This document shows positions 17,707 to 24,265 of a stretch of 61,959 nucleotides of DNA, piece by piece (position 1 is the first letter of the stretch; each line of letters opens with the position of its first letter). Source of the stretch: Clostridiales bacterium (GTDB lineage Bacteria; Bacillota; Clostridia; Oscillospirales; Acutalibacteraceae); the NCBI GenBank assembly GCA_012524025.1, contig JAAYSC010000084.1, positions 1-61,959 on the forward strand. Direction: 5' to 3'. The translations under genes were made by a program, and so were the position numbers. Below the pieces are notes generated by a model that saw nothing but the letters and a program-made list of their open reading frames with translations, was not told where the DNA came from and searched no databases.

Positions 17707-19413
17707 TCAAAGCTTTCCCTTTAAAATTTCGGACCCTTGGCCGTTTTTATTTATCTCTTCAAGTTTTTTGCCGCTTTCTTGGCTTATTATCTGCATAACC
17801 AAGGGCGTGCAAAAACCGCCTTGGCACCTACCCATGCCGGGGCGCACCCTGCGTTTTATTGCATCAACATCCCTTGCCGGCAAAGGTGAATTGACGGCGG
17901 CTATGATTTCACCCTTGCTTATGCCCTCACAGCGGCAAACCACTATGCCGTAATCGGGGTTGGCCTTAATGACTTTTTGCTTTTCTTCCAAGCTGAGCTT
18001 TGCCATATCGGGCGCCAAGCGGCGCTTGGGGTTAAAGTTATTTTTCTTTTTTATTTTTTGGCCGTAAGCAGTAAAAAAGGCTTTTAGCGTGATTTCTTCT
18101 ATACTCTCCGCTATTGCGGGTGCGGCGGCCAGGCCCGGTGATTGTATGCCGGCGGCGTGTATCAGGTTATTTACATATTCTGATTTTTCTATTATAAATT
18201 CTTCTTCATAGGTCGAAGCTCTTATACCGGCAAAATAGGTTATGACATCCGCTCTTTCAAAACCTTTGATTAGGGGCAGGTGTTTTTCCAAAATTATGTC
18301 CATGTTTTCGGCATGGGTCGAAAAATCCTCACGCAAGGGTTGCTCATAGGCATCCGGCCCGACTAAAACATTGTCATCAATTGTCCTCATAACTCCGCCA
18401 CCCTTGGTGTCGGAAGTTAGCATGGAAAAGCCTATGAGACCCATGGATCGTGTAAGCAAGGGCCCCTTCTTTTTGTCTAAAATAGCACACTCACCCTTGC
18501 GCGGATGAATTGAAAAGAAGCGATCGTTTGCCATTTCCGCTATTAGGTCGGAAAAAACACCGGCTGCATTTATAACCATGCGCGGGCGCAAGGTCCCTCG
18601 GTTTGTAACAACTTCTGTTATGGCCCCCGCTTTGGTGCGCATGGACTTGACTATGGTGCCCATTGAAAACCTTGCTCCGTTTTCAATGGCGTTGTCGGCC
18701 AAGGCCACGGTCAATTTATAAGGTGACAAGACGCCGGAAGAAGGATATTCAAAGGCACCCACAGCTTCATCCGTGATATTAGGCTCAATTTCCCTCAAAC
18801 GCTTTAAGGATATTTTGCCCCCTTCAATCCCCAAGTTTTTTTGCCTATAACTTAAAATAGGTTTAGCCACCTTGCCAAAAAGGTGGCTGGAAAATAAAAT
18901 TAAATTGCCGTATCGCTCAAAGGGTACACCCAACTGTTGACAAAGCTCTGTGTACAAATGATTGCCCCTTACATTTAAAACACCGCTTAAACTGCCCGCT
19001 TTCGAAGCTATACCCGGGTGAATCATACCGTCATTTCGAGATGAGGCATGCATGGCCACATCACTTTCTTTTTCAAGCAAAAGTATGTCAAGTTTATATT
19101 TTGAAAGCTCACGAGCTATGGCGCAGCCGACAACACCGCCGCCGATTATCAAGACATCGGGCCTGTCATTTTCGAGTGCCGCGTCATTTAGGGAACTTTG
19201 CCTGATAGGCGGGGCCGTGAAGCCCTTTAGTTCTATATCATTTATAACACCCTTGAAACCGGCCTTGGCGGCCAGCCTGCCCGCTCGCACAATTTGACCC
19301 CAATCATCCATGCGGCCTTCCAGGCGAACACTGTCGCGCCATTGACTGCATTGGACAGCGTCAAAACCTTTTTTATCAAGCATTTTTTTCAGTTTTTTAA
19401 TATCACGACTCAT
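17707..19413 (-). CDS. GlpA-like FAD dehydrogenase with BFD domain and N-terminal extension
   Basis: FAD-dependent dehydrogenase of the glycerol-3-phosphate dehydrogenase (DAO) family, 568 residues. The FAD fold begins with GGGVVG at 91-96. The C-terminus is a BFD-like [2Fe-2S] domain with CRC at 493-495 and CQGGFC at 530-535, as in anaerobic GlpA. Unusually, about 70 residues precede the FAD domain and resemble a BON-type fold (LEGRMDDW, then AGFKGVINDIEL). It is first in a four-gene operon, with its promoter at 19470-19498. Glycerol-3-phosphate is the likely substrate but is not proven by sequence. Confidence 0.86.
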   Translation of the reverse strand: MSRDIKKLKKMLDKKGFDAVQCSQWRDSVRLEGRMDDWGQIVRAGRLAAKAGFKGVINDIELKGFTAPPIRQSSLNDAALENDRPDVLIIGGGVVGCAIARELSKYKLDILLLEKESDVAMHASSRNDGMIHPGIASKAGSLSGVLNVRGNHLYTELCQQLGVPFERYGNLILFSSHLFGKVAKPILSYRQKNLGIEGGKISLKRLREIEPNITDEAVGAFEYPSSGVLSPYKLTVALADNAIENGARFSMGTIVKSMRTKAGAITEVVTNRGTLRPRMVINAAGVFSDLIAEMANDRFFSIHPRKGECAILDKKKGPLLTRSMGLIGFSMLTSDTKGGGVMRTIDDNVLVGPDAYEQPLREDFSTHAENMDIILEKHLPLIKGFERADVITYFAGIRASTYEEEFIIEKSEYVNNLIHAAGIQSPGLAAAPAIAESIEEITLKAFFTAYGQKIKKKNNFNPKRRLAPDMAKLSLEEKQKVIKANPDYGIVVCRCEGISKGEIIAAVNSPLPARDVDAIKRRVRPGMGRCQGGFCTPLVMQIISQESGKKLEEINKNGQGSEILKGKL

Positions 19414-19442
19414 AAAACACCTTTAGGGCATAAATTAAAGTT

Positions 19443-19458
19443 GTTCGGTCGTCCGAAC
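19443..19458. promoter_or_regulatory. Palindromic operator candidate for the GntR regulator
   Basis: GTTCGG-TCGT-CCGAAC is a perfect inverted repeat with a four-base centre. It lies just downstream of the minus-strand -10 and just upstream of the plus-strand -35, a placement suited to repressing the redox operon. Confidence 0.65.
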
Positions 19459-19461
19459 CTC

Positions 19462-19490
19462 TTGACTCAATTTTATCACTATGTTATTCT
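19462..19490 (+). promoter_or_regulatory. Promoter for the GntR regulator
   Basis: TTGACT (19462-19467), 17-base spacer, TATTCT (19485-19490). It overlaps almost completely with the divergent promoter on the other strand. Confidence 0.65.
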
Positions 19491-19498
19491 AATGTCAA
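19470..19498 (-). promoter_or_regulatory. Promoter for the FAD redox operon
   Basis: On the minus strand: perfect TTGACA (19493-19498), 17-base spacer, TAAAAT (19470-19475). The operator palindrome occupies the predicted start region immediately downstream. Confidence 0.78.
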
Positions 19499-19531
19499 CC
19501 AAAAACCGTGTGAAAGGGTGACAAAACTCTT

Positions 19532-20257
19532 ATGCAAAACAACAAAACCCGCCTGCCTCTTTATGTGCAAGCTAAAAATTATATACTTGATCTCATGGGC
19601 AGCGGTGACTATCCGCCGGGGGCCAAACTGCCTACAGAAAATGAGCTTATGGCAGTTTTGGGCGTCGGCCGCGCCACTGTTCGTGCCGCTTTGGCCGAGC
19701 TTGAATTTGAAAATAAGCTTGAAAAGCGACACGGCATAGGCAGTTTTGTAAGCGCCGCAAAAGAAACTTACAGTTTTGAACCCCTGGTTTCCCTAACTTA
19801 TTCACTCAAACAAATGGGGACCGAAATTGAAAATATTATCTTATTTTGTGACTATGAAAGCCCAAAGTCGGGATTGCTTGAAGGTTGGCCAAATCAAAAG
19901 GCCATTGGTCATTTGCGCCGACTTCGCAAGGCACACGGTAAACCCGTGGCTGTTGAGGACAGCTATTTCTTGCCCGATATTTTTGAAATGATAAAGAACC
20001 TGCCGCCTCAAGATTCGGTTGCCCGCGCCTTGCTTTCTTACCCGGGCATGCATATTGAGCGCATTGATATGAGTGTGGTTGTCAGGAAGCCCGACAAAAA
20101 CGAAAAAGAGTTGCTTCAAATAAAAGGCGACGAAAAGGTTGCTCAAATGACCCGTTGGATTTATCAGAGAGATAACCCAACACCGGTAAATTGTGTACGC
20201 TTTGTTTTACCCGAAGTTTTAATGGGGCTTTCTCAATGGAGCGGCTCCCAAATATAG
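19532..20257 (+). CDS. GntR-family regulator, HutC/UTRA type
   Basis: A 241-residue transcription regulator. An N-terminal winged helix (about 1-70, with KLPTENELMAVLGVGRATVR) is followed by a UTRA effector-binding domain. Divergent orientation and shared control region point to local control of the FAD redox operon, with a small phosphorylated metabolite as plausible effector. The ribosome binding site (AAAGGG, 13 bases from ATG) is weak, consistent with low expression. A terminator follows. Confidence 0.9.
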   Translation: MQNNKTRLPLYVQAKNYILDLMGSGDYPPGAKLPTENELMAVLGVGRATVRAALAELEFENKLEKRHGIGSFVSAAKETYSFEPLVSLTYSLKQMGTEIENIILFCDYESPKSGLLEGWPNQKAIGHLRRLRKAHGKPVAVEDSYFLPDIFEMIKNLPPQDSVARALLSYPGMHIERIDMSVVVRKPDKNEKELLQIKGDEKVAQMTRWIYQRDNPTPVNCVRFVLPEVLMGLSQWSGSQI

Positions 20258-20280
20258 TTACTTTCATATCCAAATCAGCA

Positions 20281-20308
20281 AAAAGGGCAGCGGCTGCCCT
20301 TTTTTCGC
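20281..20308 (+). terminator. Rho-independent terminator after the GntR gene
   Basis: A 10-bp stem (20281-20290 with 20294-20303), three-base loop and trailing T run. Confidence 0.85.
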
Positions 20309-20316
20309 TTTTTTGC

Positions 20317-20345
20317 TTGACTATACTTGCTTTAGGTGTTAATAT
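20317..20345 (+). promoter_or_regulatory. Promoter for rpmG-secE-nusG-rplK-rplA
   Basis: TTGACT (20317-20322), 17-base spacer, TAATAT (20340-20345). The rplJ promoter shows the same -10 at the same spacing. Confidence 0.72.
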
Positions 20346-20376
20346 ACTCCTACCTCTCAAGGAGGGCTATTTTTTT

Positions 20377-20439
20377 ATGCCCTATTTTCCGACCAGAGGG
20401 AGGCTAATAATTCCCAAACCAATGGAGGTGCCGTTATGA
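20377..20439 (+). CDS. Possible 20-codon leader peptide upstream of rpmG
   Basis: A short open frame ([12 protein letters not shown]...) begins 11 bases after a perfect AAGGAGG (20359-20365). Its TGA stop overlaps the rpmG ATG in the sequence ATGA. The rpmG ribosome binding site lies inside it. This is the arrangement of a translationally coupled leader. It could be chance, as the frame is short and the Shine-Dalgarno spacing is long. Confidence 0.4.
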   Translation: MPYFPTRGRLIIPKPMEVPL

Positions 20440-20585
20440 CAGTTAAAATCACACTTGCTTGTACGGAATGCAAGCAACGCAACTACAACACAACCAAAAA
20501 CAGGCAAAACACGCCGGACAGGTTGGAGAGAAATAAGTATTGCAAATTCTGCAAAAAACATACTCTCCACCGTGAATCTAAGTAA
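20436..20585 (+). CDS. rpmG: Ribosomal protein bL33
   Basis: A 49-residue 50S subunit protein. Both zinc-binding CxxC pairs are present (Cys9/Cys12 in CTEC and Cys36/Cys39 in CKFC), so this is the zinc-containing form. The ribosome binding site GGAGG is at 20424-20428. It precedes secE and nusG, the usual order. Confidence 0.95.
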   Translation: MTVKITLACTECKQRNYNTTKNRQNTPDRLERNKYCKFCKKHTLHRESK

Positions 20586-20599
20586 GCGGGAGGATTAGA

Positions 20600-21001
20600 A
20601 TGGCTAAAAAAGAAAAGTCCAAGGCCGCTGAAAAGGTAGCAAAGGCCGAAAAGGCTTCCAGGTCAAACAAACCAAAGGCCTCTAAAGGCAAAGCTAAAGA
20701 AAATGCTTTTCTGCGAGCCGGCAAGTCTGTTTCCAAGTTTTTTAAAGACTTCAGGGGCGAAATTAAAAAGATTGTCTGGCCGGACAGAAAAACCGTTATC
20801 AAAAGCACGGGGATCGTACTTTTGGTTGTCGCCGTTATCGGTCTTATCATATTTTTGATCGATACCGGGCTGGTTGAAGGTATCAGGCTTCTTAAAACCG
20901 CCGCAGAAAACTTTAACAGCGAAGTCACAACCGCCGCCGAAGCTGTAACCGAACAAGTCACAGCAGCTGTTACCGAGGCTTCCGCAAGCCTTGGCGGTTA
21001 G
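20600..21001 (+). CDS. secE: Preprotein translocase subunit SecE
   Basis: Essential subunit of the SecYEG channel. The conserved core is the cytoplasmic segment with EIKKIVWPDRKT, followed by a single transmembrane helix (about 70-92). At 133 residues it is longer than the Gram-positive minimum of about 60, owing to a Lys/Ala-rich N-terminal extension and an Ala/Glu/Thr-rich tail after the helix. Both extensions look low-complexity. It is co-transcribed with rpmG and nusG. Confidence 0.93.
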   Translation: MAKKEKSKAAEKVAKAEKASRSNKPKASKGKAKENAFLRAGKSVSKFFKDFRGEIKKIVWPDRKTVIKSTGIVLLVVAVIGLIIFLIDTGLVEGIRLLKTAAENFNSEVTTAAEAVTEQVTAAVTEASASLGG

Positions 21002-21021
21002 AAAGCTTTGGGGGTGAAATA

Positions 21022-21576
21022 ATGTCCGCTCAATCAAGATGGTATGTCGTGCACACTTATTCGGGTTATGAAAATAAGGTTGCAGGCAATATTGAAAAAA
21101 TGGTCGAGAACCGCAATATGCAAGACCAGATACTTGAAATTAAGATCCCAACCGAAACGGTTATTGAAATTAAAGATGACAAAAAGCGTGAGGTTGAGCG
21201 CAAACTCTTCCCCGGTTATGTTATCGTTAAGGTGGCCGTCACTTTAGACAGAGATGATCGCCCGCAGATGACTGACGATGCTTGGCTTGTTATCCGCAAC
21301 ACACGCGGTGTTACAGGCTTTGTCGGGCCCGAAGGCCGCCCTGTTGCACTCAGTGAAGAAGAAGTGCGACGCATGGGTGTTGAAAAGAAGAGCATTGAAG
21401 TCAGCTACAATGTCGGTGATTTGGTCAACATAACCGACCCGATTTTGGAAGGCTTCCAAGGCACTGTTGAAGAAATCAATCTTGACAGAAACCAGGTAAC
21501 CGTAAAAATCATGATGTTCGGCAAAGAAACCACTGCCGAAATTGAACTCGATAAGGTTGAACCTGCCGTCAAATAG
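21022..21576 (+). CDS. nusG: Transcription termination/antitermination factor NusG
   Basis: A 184-residue RNA polymerase-binding factor. The NGN domain (about 1-120; WYVVHTYSGYE at the start, FPGYVIV in the middle) is followed by a KOW domain (about 130-184) with EGFQGTVEEI. The layout is standard, with no extra domain II. It lies between secE and rplK. Confidence 0.96.
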   Translation: MSAQSRWYVVHTYSGYENKVAGNIEKMVENRNMQDQILEIKIPTETVIEIKDDKKREVERKLFPGYVIVKVAVTLDRDDRPQMTDDAWLVIRNTRGVTGFVGPEGRPVALSEEEVRRMGVEKKSIEVSYNVGDLVNITDPILEGFQGTVEEINLDRNQVTVKIMMFGKETTAEIELDKVEPAVK

Positions 21577-21646
21577 ACATTTAACATTTAGGTAATTAAC
21601 GGTTTATTCCGTTTTACACGCGCTTTGCGCACCGGGCCTTGCCCGC

Positions 21647-21683
21647 GTGGGAGGATCGAAATCATTCGTCCGCCATTTACCAC
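21647..21683 (+). promoter_or_regulatory. Candidate L1-binding hairpin before rplK
   Basis: The RNA can fold as GTGG, a purine-rich GAGGA bulge, AAAT, loop, ATTT, A, CCAC. The same architecture recurs before rplA (22146-22172). Ribosomal protein L1 is known to autoregulate this operon by binding a 23S-like asymmetric hairpin. Confidence 0.6.
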
Positions 21684-21707
21684 ATTATTATGGAGGTGCA
21701 TTTATCA

Positions 21708-22136
21708 ATGGCACAAAAAGTAATCGGCTATATCAAGCTACAAATCCCTGCCGGTAAAGCAACACCGGCACCGCCCGTCGGCCCCGCTCTGGGCCAACAC
21801 GGCGTTAACATCATGGCATTTACCAAAGATTTTAATGAGCGCACAAAAAATGATATGGGGCTTCTTATCCCCGTAATCATAACGGTTTATGCAGACCGTT
21901 CCTTTACTTTCATTACCAAAACCCCACCCGCATCCGTTCTTATTAAGAAGGCTTGCGGTATTGACAGCGGTTCCGGGGTTCCAAACAAAACAAAAGTAGC
22001 CACAATCACCGGTGAGCAAATCAGACAAATTGCCGAACAAAAAATGGTTGACTTAAATGCTGCCAGTGTTGAAAGTGCCGCAAAAATGATAGCAGGCACG
22101 GCACGCAGCATGGGTGTGACCGTCGTTGGCGATTAA
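21708..22136 (+). CDS. rplK: Ribosomal protein uL11
   Basis: A 142-residue protein of the GTPase-associated centre. The start is ATG 21708, preceded by GGAGG at 21692-21696; an earlier in-frame start would run through the leader hairpin. [13 protein letters not shown] near the N-terminus and KTPPAS in the middle are family hallmarks. It is followed by rplA. Confidence 0.97.
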   Translation: MAQKVIGYIKLQIPAGKATPAPPVGPALGQHGVNIMAFTKDFNERTKNDMGLLIPVIITVYADRSFTFITKTPPASVLIKKACGIDSGSGVPNKTKVATITGEQIRQIAEQKMVDLNAASVESAAKMIAGTARSMGVTVVGD

Positions 22137-22145
22137 GGCTCCCGG

Positions 22146-22172
22146 GTGGGAGGAAAAATCCGATTTTACCAC
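22146..22172 (+). promoter_or_regulatory. Candidate L1-binding hairpin before rplA
   Basis: GTGG (22146-22149), GAGGA bulge, AAAAT, CCG loop, ATTTT, A, CCAC (22169-22172). It is the compact version of the hairpin before rplK. The rplA ribosome binding site lies just beyond it. Confidence 0.6.
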
Positions 22173-22192
22173 ATGATTGGGAGGAATTTAAA

Positions 22193-22900
22193 ATGAAACA
22201 TGGTAAAAAATATACTGATAACGCAAAATTAATTGACAGAAATATAATGTATGACCCTGCCGATGCTCTTGAATTGGCAGTTAAGACCGGCACGGCAAAA
22301 TTCGATGAAACGGTTGAAGTTCACCTCAGACTGGGTGTTGACTCACGCCACGCAGACCAACAAGTCCGCGGTGCGGTTGTTTTGCCCAACGGTACGGGTA
22401 AAAGCATCCGAGTGGCTGTTTTTGCCAAAGGCGAAGAAGCAAAGGCTGCCGAAGAGGCAGGTGCCGAAGTTGTCGGCGCCGAAGACCTGGTAACCCGTGT
22501 ACAAGAAGGGTTTATGGATTTTGATGTTGCTATTGCCGCACCCAATATGATGGGTTTGGTCGGCAGGTTGGGTAGGTTTTTAGGCCCGCGCGGCCTCATG
22601 CCCAGCCCCAAGGCCGGCACGGTAACAAACGAAGTTGCAAAGGCTGTTGAAGAAGCCAAGGCCGGTAAGATAGAATACAGGCTTGATAAATCCAACATTA
22701 TCCACTGCCCCATCGGTAAGGTTTCATTCGGGGTTGAAAAGTTGCAAGAAAACTTTGACACCTTGGTTGATGCCGTACTTAAGGCAAAACCGGCAACCAC
22801 CAAGGGCCAGTATGTCCGTTCTTGTGCCGTTGCATCAACCATGGGGCCCGGTATCCGCATCAACCCCGCCAAGCTCAGCACTATCGGCCCCTCCGCTTAA
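22193..22900 (+). CDS. rplA: Ribosomal protein uL1
   Basis: A 235-residue L1-stalk protein and probable translational repressor of its own operon. Family segments include [20 protein letters not shown] and, towards the C-terminus, [10 protein letters not shown]. The ribosome binding site GGGAGG precedes ATG 22193. It is the last gene before a new promoter that drives rplJ. Confidence 0.97.
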   Translation: MKHGKKYTDNAKLIDRNIMYDPADALELAVKTGTAKFDETVEVHLRLGVDSRHADQQVRGAVVLPNGTGKSIRVAVFAKGEEAKAAEEAGAEVVGAEDLVTRVQEGFMDFDVAIAAPNMMGLVGRLGRFLGPRGLMPSPKAGTVTNEVAKAVEEAKAGKIEYRLDKSNIIHCPIGKVSFGVEKLQENFDTLVDAVLKAKPATTKGQYVRSCAVASTMGPGIRINPAKLSTIGPSA

Positions 22901-22909
22901 TATTGGGGC

Positions 22910-22938
22910 TTGACAGCCAAGCCGGCTTGTGATAATAT
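22910..22938 (+). promoter_or_regulatory. Promoter for rplJ-rplL
   Basis: TTGACA (22910-22915), 17-base spacer, TAATAT (22933-22938). It lies directly after the rplA stop. Confidence 0.75.
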
Positions 22939-22944
22939 AACAAA

Positions 22945-23085
22945 GCTGTTCTGACCAAAGACAGTAGGTGCACATATGTGTATAATGGCTATCGGCCGCC
23001 TACCGAGGAAAAGAGCTGACAAAGAGCTTATTTAAGTGTATTTGTACGCCCTTCCTGTGGTCACCGCAGGAAGGGTTTCTTTTTC
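22945..23085 (+). ncRNA. Ribosomal protein L10 leader (cis-regulatory RNA)
   Basis: The leader has the L10-leader signature: AGACAGTAGGTG paired with CCTACCGAGG, then a downstream arm and a strong terminator hairpin (12-bp stem 23049-23060 with 23064-23075, followed by TTTCTTTTTC). In known examples the L10(L12)4 complex binds the aptamer and favours termination, matching stalk-protein output to need. The precise 5' boundary is approximate. Confidence 0.85.
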
Positions 23086-23142
23086 CCTTGGTCCGGTATA
23101 TAAAGGCCCCTATGGGGCCGTCACAATATTGGAGGTGAAATT

Positions 23143-23772
23143 ATGCCAAGTAAAAAGGTACTTGAGCAAAAAAAGCAAATCGTTGCCCAGTTAATCGAAA
23201 CACTCAAAGATTCTTGCGCGGGTGTTATTGTTGACTACAAGGGTATCAGCGTAGCAGATGACACCAAGCTGCGCTCCGAACTGCGTGAGGCCGGCATTAA
23301 ATACGAAGTTGTTAAAAACAAGCTTCTGAGCCTGGCAGTTAAAGAAGCAGACCTTGAAGACCTTGATGAGGTTTTAGTCGGTTCCACAGCACTGGCCACC
23401 AGCACCGACGACCATGTTGCCGCAGCCCGCATACTTTCCAAGTATGCAGACAGCCACAAGCATTTCAACCTTAAGAGCGGCTTTTTAGACGGTGAAGTAA
23501 TCAGCCTTGAGGTTTTGTCAAACCTTGCTAAATTGCCCTCTCGCGATGTTCTGCTCGCCACTGTTTGCAGTGCTTTCAATGCCCCGATTGCCGCTCTGGC
23601 GCGTGCCATTCAAGCTATTGTTGACAAGGAAGACGAAGGCGACACGCAAGAGGAAGAGGCAACTCAAGAAGAAGAGACTACACAAGCAGAAGAGGTAGCT
23701 CAAGAAGAAGCTCCTAAAGAAGAGGCAAAAGAAGAAACTTCGGAAAACACTGAAGAAAAGACCGAAGCTTAA
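23143..23772 (+). CDS. rplJ: Ribosomal protein uL10 with long acidic tail
   Basis: Base of the ribosomal stalk that carries L7/L12 dimers. Residues 1-165 are ordinary uL10 (VDYKGISVADDTKLR, VVKNKLLSLA, SRDVLLATV). Beyond about residue 166 there is an extra tail of some 44 residues made of repeated Glu/Gln/Thr units (EEEATQEEETTQ). This brings the protein to 209 residues, where 165-175 is usual. The tail is low-complexity and lies past the L7/L12-binding helix. The ribosome binding site is GGAGGTG. Confidence 0.95.
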   Translation: MPSKKVLEQKKQIVAQLIETLKDSCAGVIVDYKGISVADDTKLRSELREAGIKYEVVKNKLLSLAVKEADLEDLDEVLVGSTALATSTDDHVAAARILSKYADSHKHFNLKSGFLDGEVISLEVLSNLAKLPSRDVLLATVCSAFNAPIAALARAIQAIVDKEDEGDTQEEEATQEEETTQAEEVAQEEAPKEEAKEETSENTEEKTEA

Positions 23773-23800
23773 AAATTGTTAAAATACGGAGGTAAATAAA

Positions 23801-24181
23801 ATGGCTTCAGAAAAAATTACAGCAATGATCGAAGAAATAAAAACCCTTACCGTTCTGGAACTTTCCGAACTTGTTAAGGCAATTGAAGAAGAATTTGATG
23901 TTTCCGCCGCCGCCGCGGTTGCAGTTGCAGCACCCGTCGAAGGCGCCGGTGCCGCAGCAGCAGACGAGCAAACCGAATTTGATGTTATACTCTCAGAAGT
24001 CGGTTCGCAAAAAATCAAGGTTATCAAAGCCGTTCGTGAACTCACGGGCTTGGGCCTTGCAGAGGCAAAAGCAGTTGTTGACGGTGCACCCAAAGCCGTT
24101 AAAGAGCAAGTTTCCAAAGAAGACGCCGAAGAAGCTAAAGCTAAGCTTGAAGAAGTCGGCGCCACAGTTGAACTTAAATAG
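23801..24181 (+). CDS. rplL: Ribosomal protein bL12 (L7/L12)
   Basis: A 126-residue stalk protein: N-terminal dimerisation region, Ala-rich hinge (about 36-52), and factor-binding C-terminal domain with [10 protein letters not shown] and [15 protein letters not shown] terminator follows immediately. rpoB, which usually comes next, is absent, and the following genes run on the opposite strand. Confidence 0.97.
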   Translation: MASEKITAMIEEIKTLTVLELSELVKAIEEEFDVSAAAAVAVAAPVEGAGAAAADEQTEFDVILSEVGSQKIKVIKAVRELTGLGLAEAKAVVDGAPKAVKEQVSKEDAEEAKAKLEEVGATVELK

Positions 24182-24196
24182 TTTTTGTTTAACTTT

Positions 24197-24232
24197 AAAT
24201 CCCCGAGGCTCAGAGGCCCCGGGGATTTTTTA
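24197..24232 (+). terminator. Rho-independent terminator after rplL
   Basis: AAATCCCC (24197-24204) pairs with GGGGATTT (24221-24228), with a GC-rich inner part and a following T run. It shows that the stalk operon ends here. Confidence 0.85.
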
Positions 24233-24265
24233 TTTTATATTCTTTTTATAGGCATGGATGATAAC

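Noticed and set aside
22321-22881. Long open frame antisense to rplA
   Set aside because: It is a mirror of the biased codon use of rplA, has no ribosome binding site and resembles no protein.
23779-24165. Open frame antisense to rplL
   Set aside because: Ser/Thr-rich shadow of the Ala/Glu-rich rplL coding strand.
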